Shown here piece by piece: positions 37,472-46,760 of a stretch of DNA of 64,000 bases (position 1 is its first letter; every line of letters starts with the position of its first letter). The notes beneath the pieces were generated by a model. It saw only the letters and a list, made by a program, of their open reading frames with translations. It was not told the origin of the DNA and ran no database searches. The translations under genes were made by a program, and so were the position numbers. Source of the DNA: Acanthococcus lagerstroemiae (lineage: Eukaryota; Arthropoda; Insecta; Hemiptera; Eriococcidae); assembly GCA_031841125.1 (NCBI GenBank), contig CM063110.1:20269626-20333625 (forward strand), in the 5' to 3' direction.

Positions 37472-37801
37472 GGTGTGGTGGGATGTATGACGATGCACGC
37501 ATGCCAAAGTGGCCCCCTATGACACCGCATCCCCGGCCCCGGAAACTACCCTTTCGAGTATCGCATCAGTGGCCAGAGGGAAGCTTTGGGGCCGGGCCCG
37601 AGCCCCCATTTCACCATGCCGCAACCGGTGCGCGCGTCCTGCAAGAGCCACCATGAGGTTTCCTACTGACTGAGGTCCGCGCTCCCTGAGCATTCGCCTG
37701 GAATTCAGATCCCTCGCAGCCGGACGCACTACCTCTTCACTCACCCCTCACCTCCTCGTCTTGGTACGCGTGGCGACGCAGGCAGGTGGTGATGAAGGGT
37801 A
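37472..37801 (-). mobile_element. R1-like non-LTR retrotransposon, 3'-terminal 330 bp (5'-truncated)
   Basis: GC-rich sequence whose minus-strand end CCCACCACACC matches the R1-like termini at 940 and 43,108. The inner part matches the 42.3-43.1 kb copy through the GGCCACTGATGCGATACTCG segment. It is flanked by a perfect 9-bp duplication, TTTTGGGTT, at 37,463-37,471 and 37,802-37,810. It has no poly-A tail and no intact frame: this is 3' UTR-type sequence. Its composition contrasts sharply with the AT-rich flanks. The two 9-bp duplications in this family support a fixed target offset of its endonuclease. Confidence 0.8.
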
Positions 37802-37810
37802 TTTTGGGTT

Positions 37811-38328
37811 ACAAAATAACATCTGCAACAAATTCCACAAATCCAATTCATCAGACAGAACAATTACCATCTTTTGAATAGGAGGAGTATAGGAAGGTGT
37901 TCATCGTCGTGGAGGTTATACCATCTTGTCTCAATACCTGTTATATTTTTCAAAACTTTGTTTCAAGTTATTTTTTTCTGATAAACTGATATTATTATTC
38001 AGAAATATTGGAAATATATATTAAGAAGTTCAATTTGCTGACAGTGACTTGCCATTTCCAGAAGGGATGATATACATTTTTGTTACCAGGGGTTTCAGTT
38101 CATTGTCGCCGTCAGTTTTTGACTGGTGCAAAAATATGTGCATTGTATATTTTTCAGCAATAACAAATGGCAATACTGGTACAGTTTTGAAATCTGAACA
38201 CGATCCAGATCCCAGATCTTAGTCATTGGCAAATGTGATAGCACAATTTTCAAAAATTCCGTGAAAAGGAAATTCTTGAAGCTATTTTGCCTGTAGTCGT
38301 ACACATCAGCATTTTCGCCATGGATAAA
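37811..38328. other. Unassigned AT-rich sequence
   Basis: No gene or repeat was recognised. The 104-codon minus-strand frame at 38,095-38,409 runs from here into the SINE, so its N-terminal MLPGLEPGTSQF-like residues are a SINE translation, not a protein family. Confidence 0.4.
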
Positions 38329-38340
38329 ATGTCCATCGTT

Positions 38341-38800
38341 CTGGTTGGCCGGGTGGATAGCACGCTGGTCTCGGAATTGAGAGGTCCCAGGTTCGAGTCC
38401 AGGTAGCAACTCGCTACATTTCGACCTAGACCAGTTTTCTCGGCAAGTAGAGAAGAGGGCTAAGACAGCCCTAACAGTTTCGCTGGCCTCTCTGATCTGA
38501 GTTGAGATTGTGAGCTAGCTGTGGTTTTCACTCATTCTGTCACCATGCTCGAAACCGATAATTAGAGAAGGAGGGGTCTGGTTGGCTGAGTGGATAGCGC
38601 GCTGGTGTCAGAATCCGGAGGACCCGGGTTCGAGCCCGCGCAACAAATCGCTACATTTTTCGACCTAGGCCGATTTTTCGGCAAGATGAGAAGAGAACTA
38701 AGACAGCCCTAATAGCCTCCCCGAAGTCTCTGAAATAATGCTTGAAAAGGGCGGGTTCCAGTGCTCGGGTTGAGCGTAAAAGTTAGAAAAGAAGGTAAAG
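38341..38800 (+). mobile_element. Dimeric tRNA-derived SINE with 12-bp target-site duplication
   Basis: Two tRNA-like heads lie head to tail. Each begins CTGGTTGGC with a GGNTGGATAG-type A-box region (38,341 and 38,579), followed by a B box, GGTTCGAGTCC at 38,390-38,400 and GGTTCGAGCCC at 38,627-38,637. Each head is followed by a shared body (GCTACATTT, TCGACCTAG, TTTTCTCGGCAAG/TTTTTCGGCAAG, CTAAGACAGCCCTAA) and an AG-rich tail. The whole 460 bp is flanked by ATGTCCATCGTT at 38,329-38,340 and 38,801-38,812, so the dimer transposed as one unit. Known SINEs are Pol III transcripts mobilised by a LINE partner. The partner cannot be told from this sequence. A genuine tRNA gene is unlikely because the acceptor stem does not close. 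Confidence 0.85.
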
Positions 38801-38812
38801 ATGTCCATCGTT

Positions 38813-39196
38813 GGGGACAAAAGTCAGCCTTTCCCTAAATTTTAATGGTCCTCCTCTGTAAACTTGTTGAAGATTCTCTACATATAAACTAAGTATTATT
38901 GGGGGGGGGGGGTCTAACAAAAAAAAGAAAAAAGAAACGCCTCCTTAATATTCTATGAGTTTCTGGAGAGTGACCCGAATACAACTACGCTGGTGACTAA
39001 CGGAGAACCAGAAAATACAAAATCGGTTAAGAATCAGATAGTGACGACTGGATGGGGATGTTCTGGAGTGCTGATCTACACGCACTTCTGAAATATCAAA
39101 TAATTATTTTACATTTGATCGGGGAGGGGGGAGGGTATGCCAATAGGTTATCGCCTCCTGTTTATATGACTTATCTATATACGTCTAAGCACTGTT
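38813..39196. other. Unassigned sequence with a 12-bp G run
   Basis: There is a G run at 38,901-38,912 and GGGGAGGGGGGAGGG near 39,120. No gene was recognised. Confidence 0.4.
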
Positions 39197-39419
39197 TATA
39201 AGTGGGGTGTACATGGTCAATAAAAGTGACGTTATGAAATATGATCACTGAAATTGTCGTCATTAAAATTTCAAATCGTTTTGAATTTTTAATGACGCTT
39301 GGATAATTTTCATGATCTCTTATCATTATAATGATAACGTTCTTCTGCGTACACGTTCACTATTATTGACGCAGTGCCCAATAATGATAATTTTTATTGA
39401 TCGTGTACACCCCGTTATA
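39197..39419. mobile_element. Foldback MITE, about 223 bp
   Basis: Terminal inverted repeats TATAAGTGGGGTGTACATGG and, on the opposite strand, TATAACGGGGTGTACACGAT, both followed by TCAATAAAA. Internal inverted repeats include an exact 18-bp palindrome TTATCATTATAATGATAA and a CGTCATTAAAA...TTTTAATGACG stem. TATA at each end would fit a TA target site (Tc1/mariner-like), but this is not proven. It abuts the last codons of the Jockey-like fragment at 39,420, so it probably inserted into that element's 3' region. Confidence 0.68.
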
Positions 39420-40292
39420 GATAAGTACTATGTATAAAGTCCATTAGTTTGTGCCAGTTCTGTGGCTGGGCTATTGAAAAGAAATCGATGAATGGTAAAA
39501 GCTGAAGTTGTTGGGCATATGATTGGAATTCTGTGATGATGTGTTGGATTGTGAGTTGGCAGTCGCAAGTAGAGCAGATTTTTTGGTGACTGTTGACGGT
39601 TAAACAGGAGTAGGGTTACCATCCGTCTAGAAAATCCTGGACATGTCAGGATTTTGAGCTCCAGGGAAAATGTCCGGCAGGGATTGCAAAAAAAGTCCGG
39701 AAAAACTTTAAACTTTTACTTTTCACACATTTTGCTAAAAACAATGAATCAAATAATCAAAGAGATAGTACATATTATAAAAATTACTGTTTTGAAGTAT
39801 ATTCTCGGTATTTGTATGTGTCCCACGTTTATTCGGTATTTTTTTACGTTCTCCTAGGTTTGTGTACGTTTTTCTGTTTTTATAAATAAGAAGTAAATCG
39901 ATTTTTTTTTGCTTGTCGCGAATGAATGTGGCCGGTATACTTAAAATTCACTTTAAACAGGAATGTATGCGTACCTTTTCTGTGGCCAAGATAGAGATAC
40001 GTTTGATGGTTATTTCTATGGAGTTGTAGAGTGGTGTGGTTATTTGTACAATTGTGATAGTCCAGTTGAGTACATCTGGTTCGACTGTTTGGAGTTTACA
40101 AGGAAGACGGTTCCATTCAGTTTTCCATGTTGATGTGATTTTCCTTTTAATATCTTCTTTTAGTGCACGTGGATGTATAATTAAGATAGCTAATTCTGGT
40201 TGGGACTGAACGGCAGTGTAATGTAAGTTAAAGGAAAGCTTGTGGCTGCAGTGTAGTTTGGGTGTTTGGGTTGGACAGGTACTGGGAGACAT
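39420..40292 (-). pseudogene. Jockey-like non-LTR retrotransposon C-terminal fragment, interrupted by an insert
   Basis: On the minus strand, 40,230-39,953 encodes HPRALKEDIKRKITSTWKTE and then a RISILATEKVRIHS stretch, matching the RNase H-distal part of Jockey ORF2. The frame then stops in a 343-bp insert. Beyond it, from 39,609 downwards, the same frame resumes with KICSTCDCQLTIQHI, the C-terminal knuckle (C-x2-C-x7-H), and about 35 more residues. The final cysteine of the knuckle is replaced by phenylalanine. With the insert and one duplicated 10-mer ignored, the two halves are in frame, so the element was open when it was hit. The RTE-like tail at 40,300-40,556 lies immediately upstream and may also have inserted into it. 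Confidence 0.75.
39610..39952. mobile_element. Probable hAT-type non-autonomous insertion inside the Jockey-like fragment
   Basis: A 10-bp direct repeat TTAAACAGGA brackets the insert, at 39,600-39,609 and 39,953-39,962. The left end reads GTAGGGTTACCATCCGTC, followed by CCTGGACATGTCAGGATTTT and an AAAATGTCCGGCAGGGATTG phrase; I associate this sequence style with hAT-derived repeats. The right end read on the opposite strand (TAAGTATACCGGCC) matches the left end only weakly. Eight of the ten duplicated bases would fit a hAT target duplication, the other two being chance. The 67-codon frame inside is not a transposase. The boundaries are firm; the superfamily is less so. Confidence 0.65.
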
Positions 40293-40299
40293 TCTCTGG

Positions 40300-40556
40300 T
40301 ATTGTTGATCAATAATAATAATCAGCCTTTATTAGTACGTGGACATAAACAAATACGTTCTATCCCACATACCGAGTCCCTGTATCGTGGACATAGGCGC
40401 CCCTATGTTACGCCAGACCTGTCTGTCCTGTGCAGCTCTACACCAAGGTGTACCTACTCTCTTGATAATTCCGTCCCTCCAGCTCGTTTCTGGTCTGCCT
40501 CTTTTTCTCCTATGGCCGTACGGAACCCAGAACGTCGCTTTCCTGCATCATCTCTC
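40300..40556 (-). pseudogene. RTE-like endonuclease/RT retrotransposon, C-terminal fragment with ATT-repeat tail
   Basis: On the minus strand one frame reads FWVPYGHRRKRGRPETSWRD, then GTPWCRAAQDRQVWRN, then a stop after about 25 more residues. A basic RRKRGRP.T.WRD block followed by W..AQDR..W is the conserved end of RTE-type and related endonuclease-RT ORFs, beyond the catalytic domains. The transcript-sense 3' end carries GATTATTATTATTGATC, a short ATT repeat as expected for RTE tails. Everything upstream of this block is missing (5' truncation near 40,556). A plus-strand 122-codon frame over the same bases is its shadow. Confidence 0.75.
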
Positions 40557-40560
40557 AACC

Positions 40561-42320
40561 TCCATCCTCAATTTCAATTTTTTGAATTGTTTATCGTTCG
40601 CAAAATGTCAAATTATTGGCTTCAATCTTCTTAGCTTTTTGAATCGAAACTCAACCCTTTAGGATGATTCTTATTTTACAGATAATCTCCCAATATTTCC
40701 TCCGTCCCCCAGATCAGTACCTATAATCAACAACACGCAGCATCTATAATTTTTTTTCTACAAGAAGTTTAAGGTGGCGCTGAAAAATGTTGAAGTTTAA
40801 TATCAGGTTTCCAATACAAAACTATACGACTGATCTTTTACGACATCACAAGCAGACGTGTGAGATAATTAGCTCAATCCAAAACAGATTTGTTCCTTTC
40901 AAACTCAAACTCGATTGAAAAAATGAGTCGAAGAGGTACATACATAGAGGTTACACAAAAGGACTCTTGATAAATTAACAAAACGGTGTATTCTAGTCGC
41001 AAACAAATTTTTACACCTTAATACATCCATTTTTCGTAGGGGAGCGAGAATCATAAGAAAAGAAGGTGAAATAAGCGCCATCCTCAAGGATGGATCATAG
41101 CCTCTGCTGAGGCTCAAGCCTTCCTATATACGTCACTCTGTTTCCACCCTAGACGAGTGAGAATGTTCTCCACAGTTTTTCGTTCAAAACCTCTTTCACA
41201 GAGTGTTACCTCGAATTCATAATCCATACGACTCTCGCCGCAAAATCCATATGGAACACCCGGACAGCAAAACCGATCGGCATTTGTTACGGTTAAGTAG
41301 GAAGGCTACATAATGCTGATTTTGCAAGACATTCGCCTCGGCTGAATCGTAAACAAATTCTCGAGACTGAGCCCAAACGCATGAGGATTTCGTCTGTCAC
41401 GAGAAGAAACAACAACAAAAAAAGACAGTAAATGTTTATCGTACCACAATGTACATACTAATTGCTGGATAAGAATAGAGACAATTAAAAGTTAACGAAT
41501 GCGAATGTTTTACGAGTAATTTTTCGTTGTTTATTTATTTTGTATGTATTCCAACAAATGGGAACTTAAACGACGGCGCATTTTTTATATTCGTATTAGT
41601 GGCGGAGTGCAAAGTATGTAGAAGCTCATCGCGAAAATAAACATAATTTCGTACACGGTATTGAGAAATTCAAAAAAGCTTTATCCACTCGAGCCGCCAG
41701 CCATGAGCCGAATTTGTTATGCATATTCATGGCGGTGTAGAATGTAGTGTGTGACGCTAAAATCGCTTTTTGGTTTAAACGAATGAGGAATAGAAATCGG
41801 ATACTAAATATTTTTGTGAATCCGTAAGATGGTAACCTCTTGTACAGTTAGAAATTACTGCAAACGAGTTTTAAATACAAAAACGATGAACATCAAGAAG
41901 CTATGTAAGTACCCGCCGAAAAGACGGCGATCGCTACAGATTCGACTAGACGAGCATAGTTGTTAATGAAAATTTACAGAAGAAATTTTCTATCTATCAG
42001 AGTACCATAAATTGTCGTTACATAAATCATATCACGACCTTCCAGCCTTCAGTTTTCCGAACGTTAATGTTGCAAACTGAGTCAGGCGAAATCTTACTCT
42101 AAAGCTATTAAATGTGCGCCGTATAGGTCGTCCAGAAATTAACCCCGCAGAAATGAAACTTTCGAATCACTTTTCAAAGCTCGCTCCTAGGGTCTATCTC
42201 TCTTGTCGTGGCCGTACTGGCGTCATAAACCACACGAGAATGTGATTACAAAACTGGAACTAATAATACGAAGTCCATTAACGTCCTAATTAGAAGCAAC
42301 TTACGCTGTGGTTTTAGTTA
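40561..42320. other. Unassigned sequence, higher complexity at 41.2-42.3 kb
   Basis: No gene was recognised. About 41.2-42.3 kb is non-repetitive with CG dinucleotides, including TTATGCATATTCATGGCGG near 41,716, which resembles a POU/octamer-type site. This is a pattern observation only. Confidence 0.4.
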
Positions 42321-42335
42321 TATTGCTCTCAGTGT

Positions 42336-43108
42336 CGATTCGCGAAGACGAGACGGGAAGCATTTCGGGTCAAGCGAGTCATCCAGCAGGACACGCTTCG
42401 GAAGTGGAAGGACGCGCTCGTCCATTCGACCAAGGGCGAGTGGACCCCGAGCACTGATACATAACCTCGATCGATGGGAAGGAAGAACTCACGGAGAGCT
42501 GAACTTCCTCCTCACCCAAGTCCTGAGCGGCCATGGGTGCTTCGGCATGTACCTAGATCGGATGGTGATAGCGCCGAGCCCCGTGCGCGCGCACTGTGAT
42601 CGAGGGGCCGAGGACACACCTTGGCACACCCGTTTGAGTGTGAGGCTTTGGAGCAGGTGAGGCGCGGGACGGCCACAACAGCGATCGATCCCGGCGGAAG
42701 AAGCGACGAAGACAACAGTGTGATTAGCCGTCTCGCGCCAGACACCCTGGTTTCGAAGATGATGAAGAACCGAAGCAGTTGGAACCGGGTGTCGGCCTTT
42801 GTCTCGGCCATCATGAAGAGGAAGATGCAGGTGGAGTGGTCGAGGCAGAGGGCCAGCGACGAATCAAACTCGGCCCACACCATCGAACAAGACAACTCTG
42901 TATCATCCTAGAGAAGAGCTGCTGCAGCTGTGCTGCAGCAGCTCTTCTCTAGGATGATACAGAGTTGTCTTGTTCGATGGTGTGGGCCTCAAAGCGTCCC
43001 TCCGGCCACTGATGCGATACTCGGAAGGGTAGTTTCCGGGGCCGAGGGTGCGGTGCCATACGGGCCACTTTGGCATGCGTGCATCGCCATACGTCCCACC
43101 ACACCATC
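42336..43108 (+). pseudogene. R1-like non-LTR retrotransposon: C-terminal ORF remnant plus 3' UTR
   Basis: Frame A starts RFAKTRREAFRVKRVIQQDT and continues to STKGEW, then stops at 42,464. Frame B carries HNLDRWEGRTHGELNFLLTQ, then VLSGHGCFG, and a degraded Cys/His region (AHCDRGAEDTPWHT) to 42,660. Frame A resumes at about 42,621 through PFECEALEQV and VSKMMKNRSSWNRVSAFVSA to a stop at 42,911. The order STKGEWT, HGELNF.LTQ.LSGHGCF, C/H knuckle, W..V..F...IM matches the end of R1-clade ORF2. Two frameshifts make it dead. The 3' UTR matches the copies at 940 and 37,472 and ends CCCACCACACCATC at 43,108. No 9-bp duplication could be paired. Confidence 0.82.
42872..42988. repeat. Perfect 57-bp inverted repeat with 3-bp loop
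   Basis: The left arm 42,872-42,928 and right arm 42,932-42,988 are exact reverse complements around the loop TGT. The left arm covers the last codons and stop of the R1-like frame. The right arm replaces sequence that, judged from the 330-bp copy at 37.5 kb, should separate the ORF from the GGCCACTGATGCG part of the 3' UTR. Confidence 0.93.
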
Positions 43109-45160
43109 AATTCAGTTTTAAAAGTTTTCGAAAATCATTCTACGAGAATACAATTAACTTTCTGCAGTACAATCACGTTGTCCTACATTGGTCACTGGAA
43201 TGCGATAAATCGCGGTCTCATAACTCTCACACTCCTGTGAATTTATACTGTGTTTTGAATCAACATCAACATCTCATACGTACATGAGCGAAAAGAAACC
43301 GAAATGGCCTTCGAGAAAATTCAGTTTTATCAGACAAAAGTATCTGTAACCATCAAGAGTGGGAATTTTAATCAGAAGGGTGTCTGTGATGACCCGAAGA
43401 TTAATAATGAATGCGCAATGCTCGAGTGTTTATTGCACAAGAGCGTGTTCAGTTCTGATGGAGAGCACGTTATTTGTTTCTTGACCATAGGAAACAAAAA
43501 TGAGAAATTTTCCTGAATTTTAATCTGCAAAAAAATCGTTATTCTAGAGTTGTCCCAAGTATGGGAGCATCTAGAACCTTCCATGTATGGCAAATTTAGT
43601 AAATGCGATTCTCAGTTAGCAAAACCGGATCAACAATTGACAAAATTTGGGAAGTATTGATTATTTTTTACTTGCAGCAAAAAATCATATTTTGAGTTGG
43701 CAGTATTAAATCGGTAGTACGTAAAATTTCAAAAATGTTGGCCTTCCTTTTCTTTTCTCTCTCTCTCTCTCTCTTTTCTAACTTGTCTATTTTGAAAATA
43801 AGTTCGTCAGTTAACAAAATTTACATTTTCATTTGGCAACATTAAATTTTCTTCGCCTCTTGATTTTAAGAAAAATACTCAATAAATAAAATAGCGACAA
43901 TAGCGGAAGATGAAAGGAAAACTGAAAAAAGAGAAAAAAGAAAGTTTTTTTACCATCAGTTTTACCCAAGTTGTGACCCACAATTAAAAACTATAAACAC
44001 AAAAATAGAAGAGTGAAAATAAAGCAAAAAATGAAAAGGGACGCGATTCCGATTGGTACTGACGAAAGATGAAGTGACAAAACATGAAAAATGGCGGAAA
44101 GAAGTTCCAACTTTTCTAATTAATTAGTGATACTGAAGAGAAAAAAAATTTGTCAACCTCCACTATTGGCAAGCCAAACATACTTAAAAATGATGAGGAA
44201 TAAAGTGGAGGGAGAAAAGTTTTCATTTTCTCTGAATTCCGATTACTATCAATAAAAAAGATAGCCTCCAATTTTGGTCAAAAAGGAAATTCTTTATCTC
44301 GATTTCAACTCAAATTTCAATAACTGATCGGTAATGAGCGCAGAAGAAGAAATTTCCAAGTTCATGAAAGCTGATTTCCCCCTAACATAAACAAACAATT
44401 TCATTTTAGATTTTTGAATATTGGCGAATGCTCAAGTGCTCAGGAATAGGCAGAATGACCAAAAAAAAAAAAAATTCTCTAGCTAAGTCACTTAATTTTG
44501 TCTTAAATAATAGCACGTGGCAAGTCCACAGATTTTTATTAACTAAAAAAACAAATATTTTTGCAAATGAAACAAAAAAGTTTCTAGTCCGATATTTCTT
44601 TTCTAATTTGTCTAATCCCAGTTTAGAATCACCCTTGAACCATTATCGATACAAAAATTGACTTACTGATTGAAATCCGAAATACGCTACTTTTTTGAAA
44701 CAGCAATTGTGATCGAATTTGATCCTATTGGGATTTAAACTAGGAGTTTCAAGTGTAGGCAGCCCTGCGATTTGTGTGAGTGATCATGTATGATTTACCG
44801 TACCTAAGCGTGTAGCAAACTTCAATCATCATTAAATCGATTAGAAATTCACTTAAAAAAAAAATTTGTCCTAAATTCGACTGTATCATCACCAAAAAAT
44901 TAAATTATAATCAGTTCTACTGGCAGAGTAATTTTTACTCGGTTTTTTGCCCTACTGAAGATTGCAGTGTTTCTACCTATTGGAAAATACACATGATCAC
45001 TCATTCATTTTCACCCGCTAACACCCGCGCAGGTAATTTTGTAGCGCACTCTAGTGCAGGTTTAAATCCCAATAGCATCCGAAACACAAGTCGAGCTATG
45101 AACATCGAATTTTGGTTAAAATAATTATAGGTCAAAATCGATTCGAAATTCGATTTAATT
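43109..45160. other. Unassigned AT-rich sequence with array-like phrases
   Basis: CAGTTAACAAAATTTACATT and GCAACATTAAATTTT phrases (43.6-43.9 kb) resemble the 22.7-25.2 kb array. A (CT)n tract lies at about 43,757-43,774. A 70-codon frame at 43,304-43,516 has balanced composition but no recognised family. Confidence 0.4.
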
Positions 45161-45404
45161 GATAGAGTGTACAACGTACTTCTGGCAGGACGTTGCGTCC
45201 TACCGGTCCTACCACTTACACAAATTAATAAGAAATTCACTGTCCTTCCAGCAGGACTGCAGTTCGTCTCACTGTAGTCAGTGTTGCATGTAGATGCAGC
45301 GCAAAAAAAAAAACCACTTTGAATTCCAATAATTCTAAAGTCTAAAACGTACAAAAGTACTACCCGAAACGCTTCCGGCAGGACGCAGTGTTGTACACTC
45401 TATC
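45161..45404. mobile_element. MITE with 15-bp TIRs and TTAA on both sides
   Basis: Exact 15-bp terminal inverted repeats: GATAGAGTGTACAAC at 45,161-45,175, and its complement at 45,390-45,404. Inside each end lies GGCAGGACG-type sequence. TTAA occurs just outside both ends (TTAATT before, ATTAA after). This suggests a piggyBac-type TTAA target, though the spacing differs by one base on the two sides. The element is 244 bp. The 117-codon minus-strand frame that covers it is repeat-derived. Confidence 0.72.
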
Positions 45405-45639
45405 ATTAAAGGTCAACGCAGACAAGGGAGCTTGATTTTTGTACCTATACCTATTGATTTCTATATCAGATTCGATCACAATGATAGGTCTAAAAGTGAC
45501 AAATATTTGTTTTAACGATTGATTTGATAAGCAAGAAAAAATTATATTTATGTTTTGATTTTATTTTAAATAATTGACTAACAAACGTAAAAAGAAAAGA
45601 AAATCTTGGCTTCGATTTTCTTAATGATGGATAAAAAAT

Positions 45640-45878
45640 TGAAAGATAAAGAATCAAAACTCACATTTGCCATTTTACTTCAAGGGCGCAATTAGGCAAA
45701 ATACTGTACCTGAGTGCAGGAATATCTTTGCTGCGCCTGTGAACGTGGAGTATGGCATACATATCGCACAATCACAGGCGTAGCAAAGATATTCCCGCAC
45801 CCGTGTACAGTATTTTGCCTATTTGCGCCTTTGAAGTAAAATAGCAAATAAATGTGAGTTTTGATTCTTTACCCTTCA
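45640..45878. mobile_element. Foldback MITE, family A copy 2
   Basis: Closely similar along its whole length to the element at 28,292-28,520, including GCAGGAATATCTTTGCTG, CCTGTGAACGTGGAGTATG and GGCGTAGCAAAGATATT. The ends are TGAAAGATAAAGAATCAAAA and, on the opposite strand, TGAAGGGTAAAGAATCAAAA. The central hairpin is intact. Differences from copy 1 are scattered substitutions and small indels: this copy has CTGTACCTGAG near 45,706 where copy 1 is shorter. Confidence 0.82.
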
Positions 45879-46189
45879 ATTATCGTATCGAAATTAACTA
45901 CAAGTAAGGAGAAAGAAAGATGAATTTTGTTTGGATTACTCTTATTCAAAAAATTATTTTCGCTTTATTTTTTTATGAGTATTTTGGTTTTAGAGGGCAC
46001 ACATATAAGCAAGAAAAGGTTTTGTGTCTTGATTTTTTAATGCATAATTGACTAGCAAATAAAAATAAGAAAACGGAAATTTGTGGCTTTGATTTTCTTG
46101 ATGATAAGCACAAAATCATCACGCGGACAGTCAAAATTGACAAACAAGGGAAAAACTTACTTTCAGTTCGCTATCATATGTTCACCAAA

Positions 46190-46758
46190 AGAACTTACAT
46201 GCATAATAGTTTCTCGACTAGTAGGTTGCGTCTCTCCACTTCTTTCTCTCCTCTAGTAATTTTTTCGTTTCGGAGAAGAATTTACAATAATTTATATCCT
46301 TCATTATCTGCCCTTCACAGTTTATTCTTTGCCTTCCTTTTCCCTTCTTTCCCTCAACCATTCCTTCTAGCAGTAATAACAATATCCCTGTCTATTATGA
46401 CCTATCATTTCAACTCTTTTCTTTACAATTATATTCCAGATTTCTCTTTCCCTTCCTATTTCCTTCAATACTTCTTCATTCCTGATCTTTTCCATCTATT
46501 TAATTTTCAAATTCTCTGATAACATCATATTTCAAAAGCTTCTATGTATCCTTTTTCTTTTATATGTTCCCATTATTCAGGTCTCAAATCCATACAATAC
46601 TCTACTCCAAATACACGTTTGAAGAAATCTCAGCCTTACTTCCAAATCTATATTTGCCTTAAATATGTCTTCCTTTTTGAAGAAAAAGCTCTCCTAGCTT
46701 GTTCTATTCTTTACTTCTTCCATCTTGCGTTATCAGACTACCTAAGAATTTAACTTTC
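46190..46758 (-). pseudogene. Decayed endonuclease/RT-type non-LTR retrotransposon remnant
   Basis: Reading the minus strand from 46,758 gives VKKVKFLGSLITQDGRSKE, a typical RT thumb-side motif (Y/FLG..IT.DG). A shift then gives QARRAFFFKKEDIFKA and RLRFLQTCIWSRVLYGFET. After more stops come MEKIRNEEVLKEI, LEGMVEGKKGKGRQRI, and finally KKLLEERKKWRDAT near 46,210. The order matches the C-terminal third of RTE/endonuclease-RT proteins. At least four stops or frameshifts make it dead. Plus-strand frames of 113 and 69 codons over these bases are shadows. It is more eroded than the copy at 62.9-63.7 kb. Confidence 0.75.
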
Positions 46759-46760
46759 TT

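Noticed and set aside
38095..38409. 104-codon minus frame starting MLPGLEPGTSQF
   Set aside because: The N-terminal part is the SINE head in translation; such peptides are common false predictions.
38341..38650. Two functional tRNA genes
   Set aside because: A and B boxes are present but acceptor stems do not pair and the shared downstream bodies plus enclosing duplication fit a SINE.
40266..40662. Plus-strand 122- and 107-codon frames
   Set aside because: They are antisense to the RTE-like C-terminus, which carries the recognisable motifs.
42512..42895. 127-codon minus-strand frame
   Set aside because: It is the shadow of the GC-rich R1-like coding remnant on the plus strand.
45001..45354. 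117-codon minus frame
   Set aside because: It spans a MITE and its flank; residues come from MITE sequence.
46178..46519. 113-codon plus frame rich in Phe/Ser/Leu as a membrane protein
   Set aside because: It is antisense to the decayed RT remnant; the minus strand has the conserved motif order.
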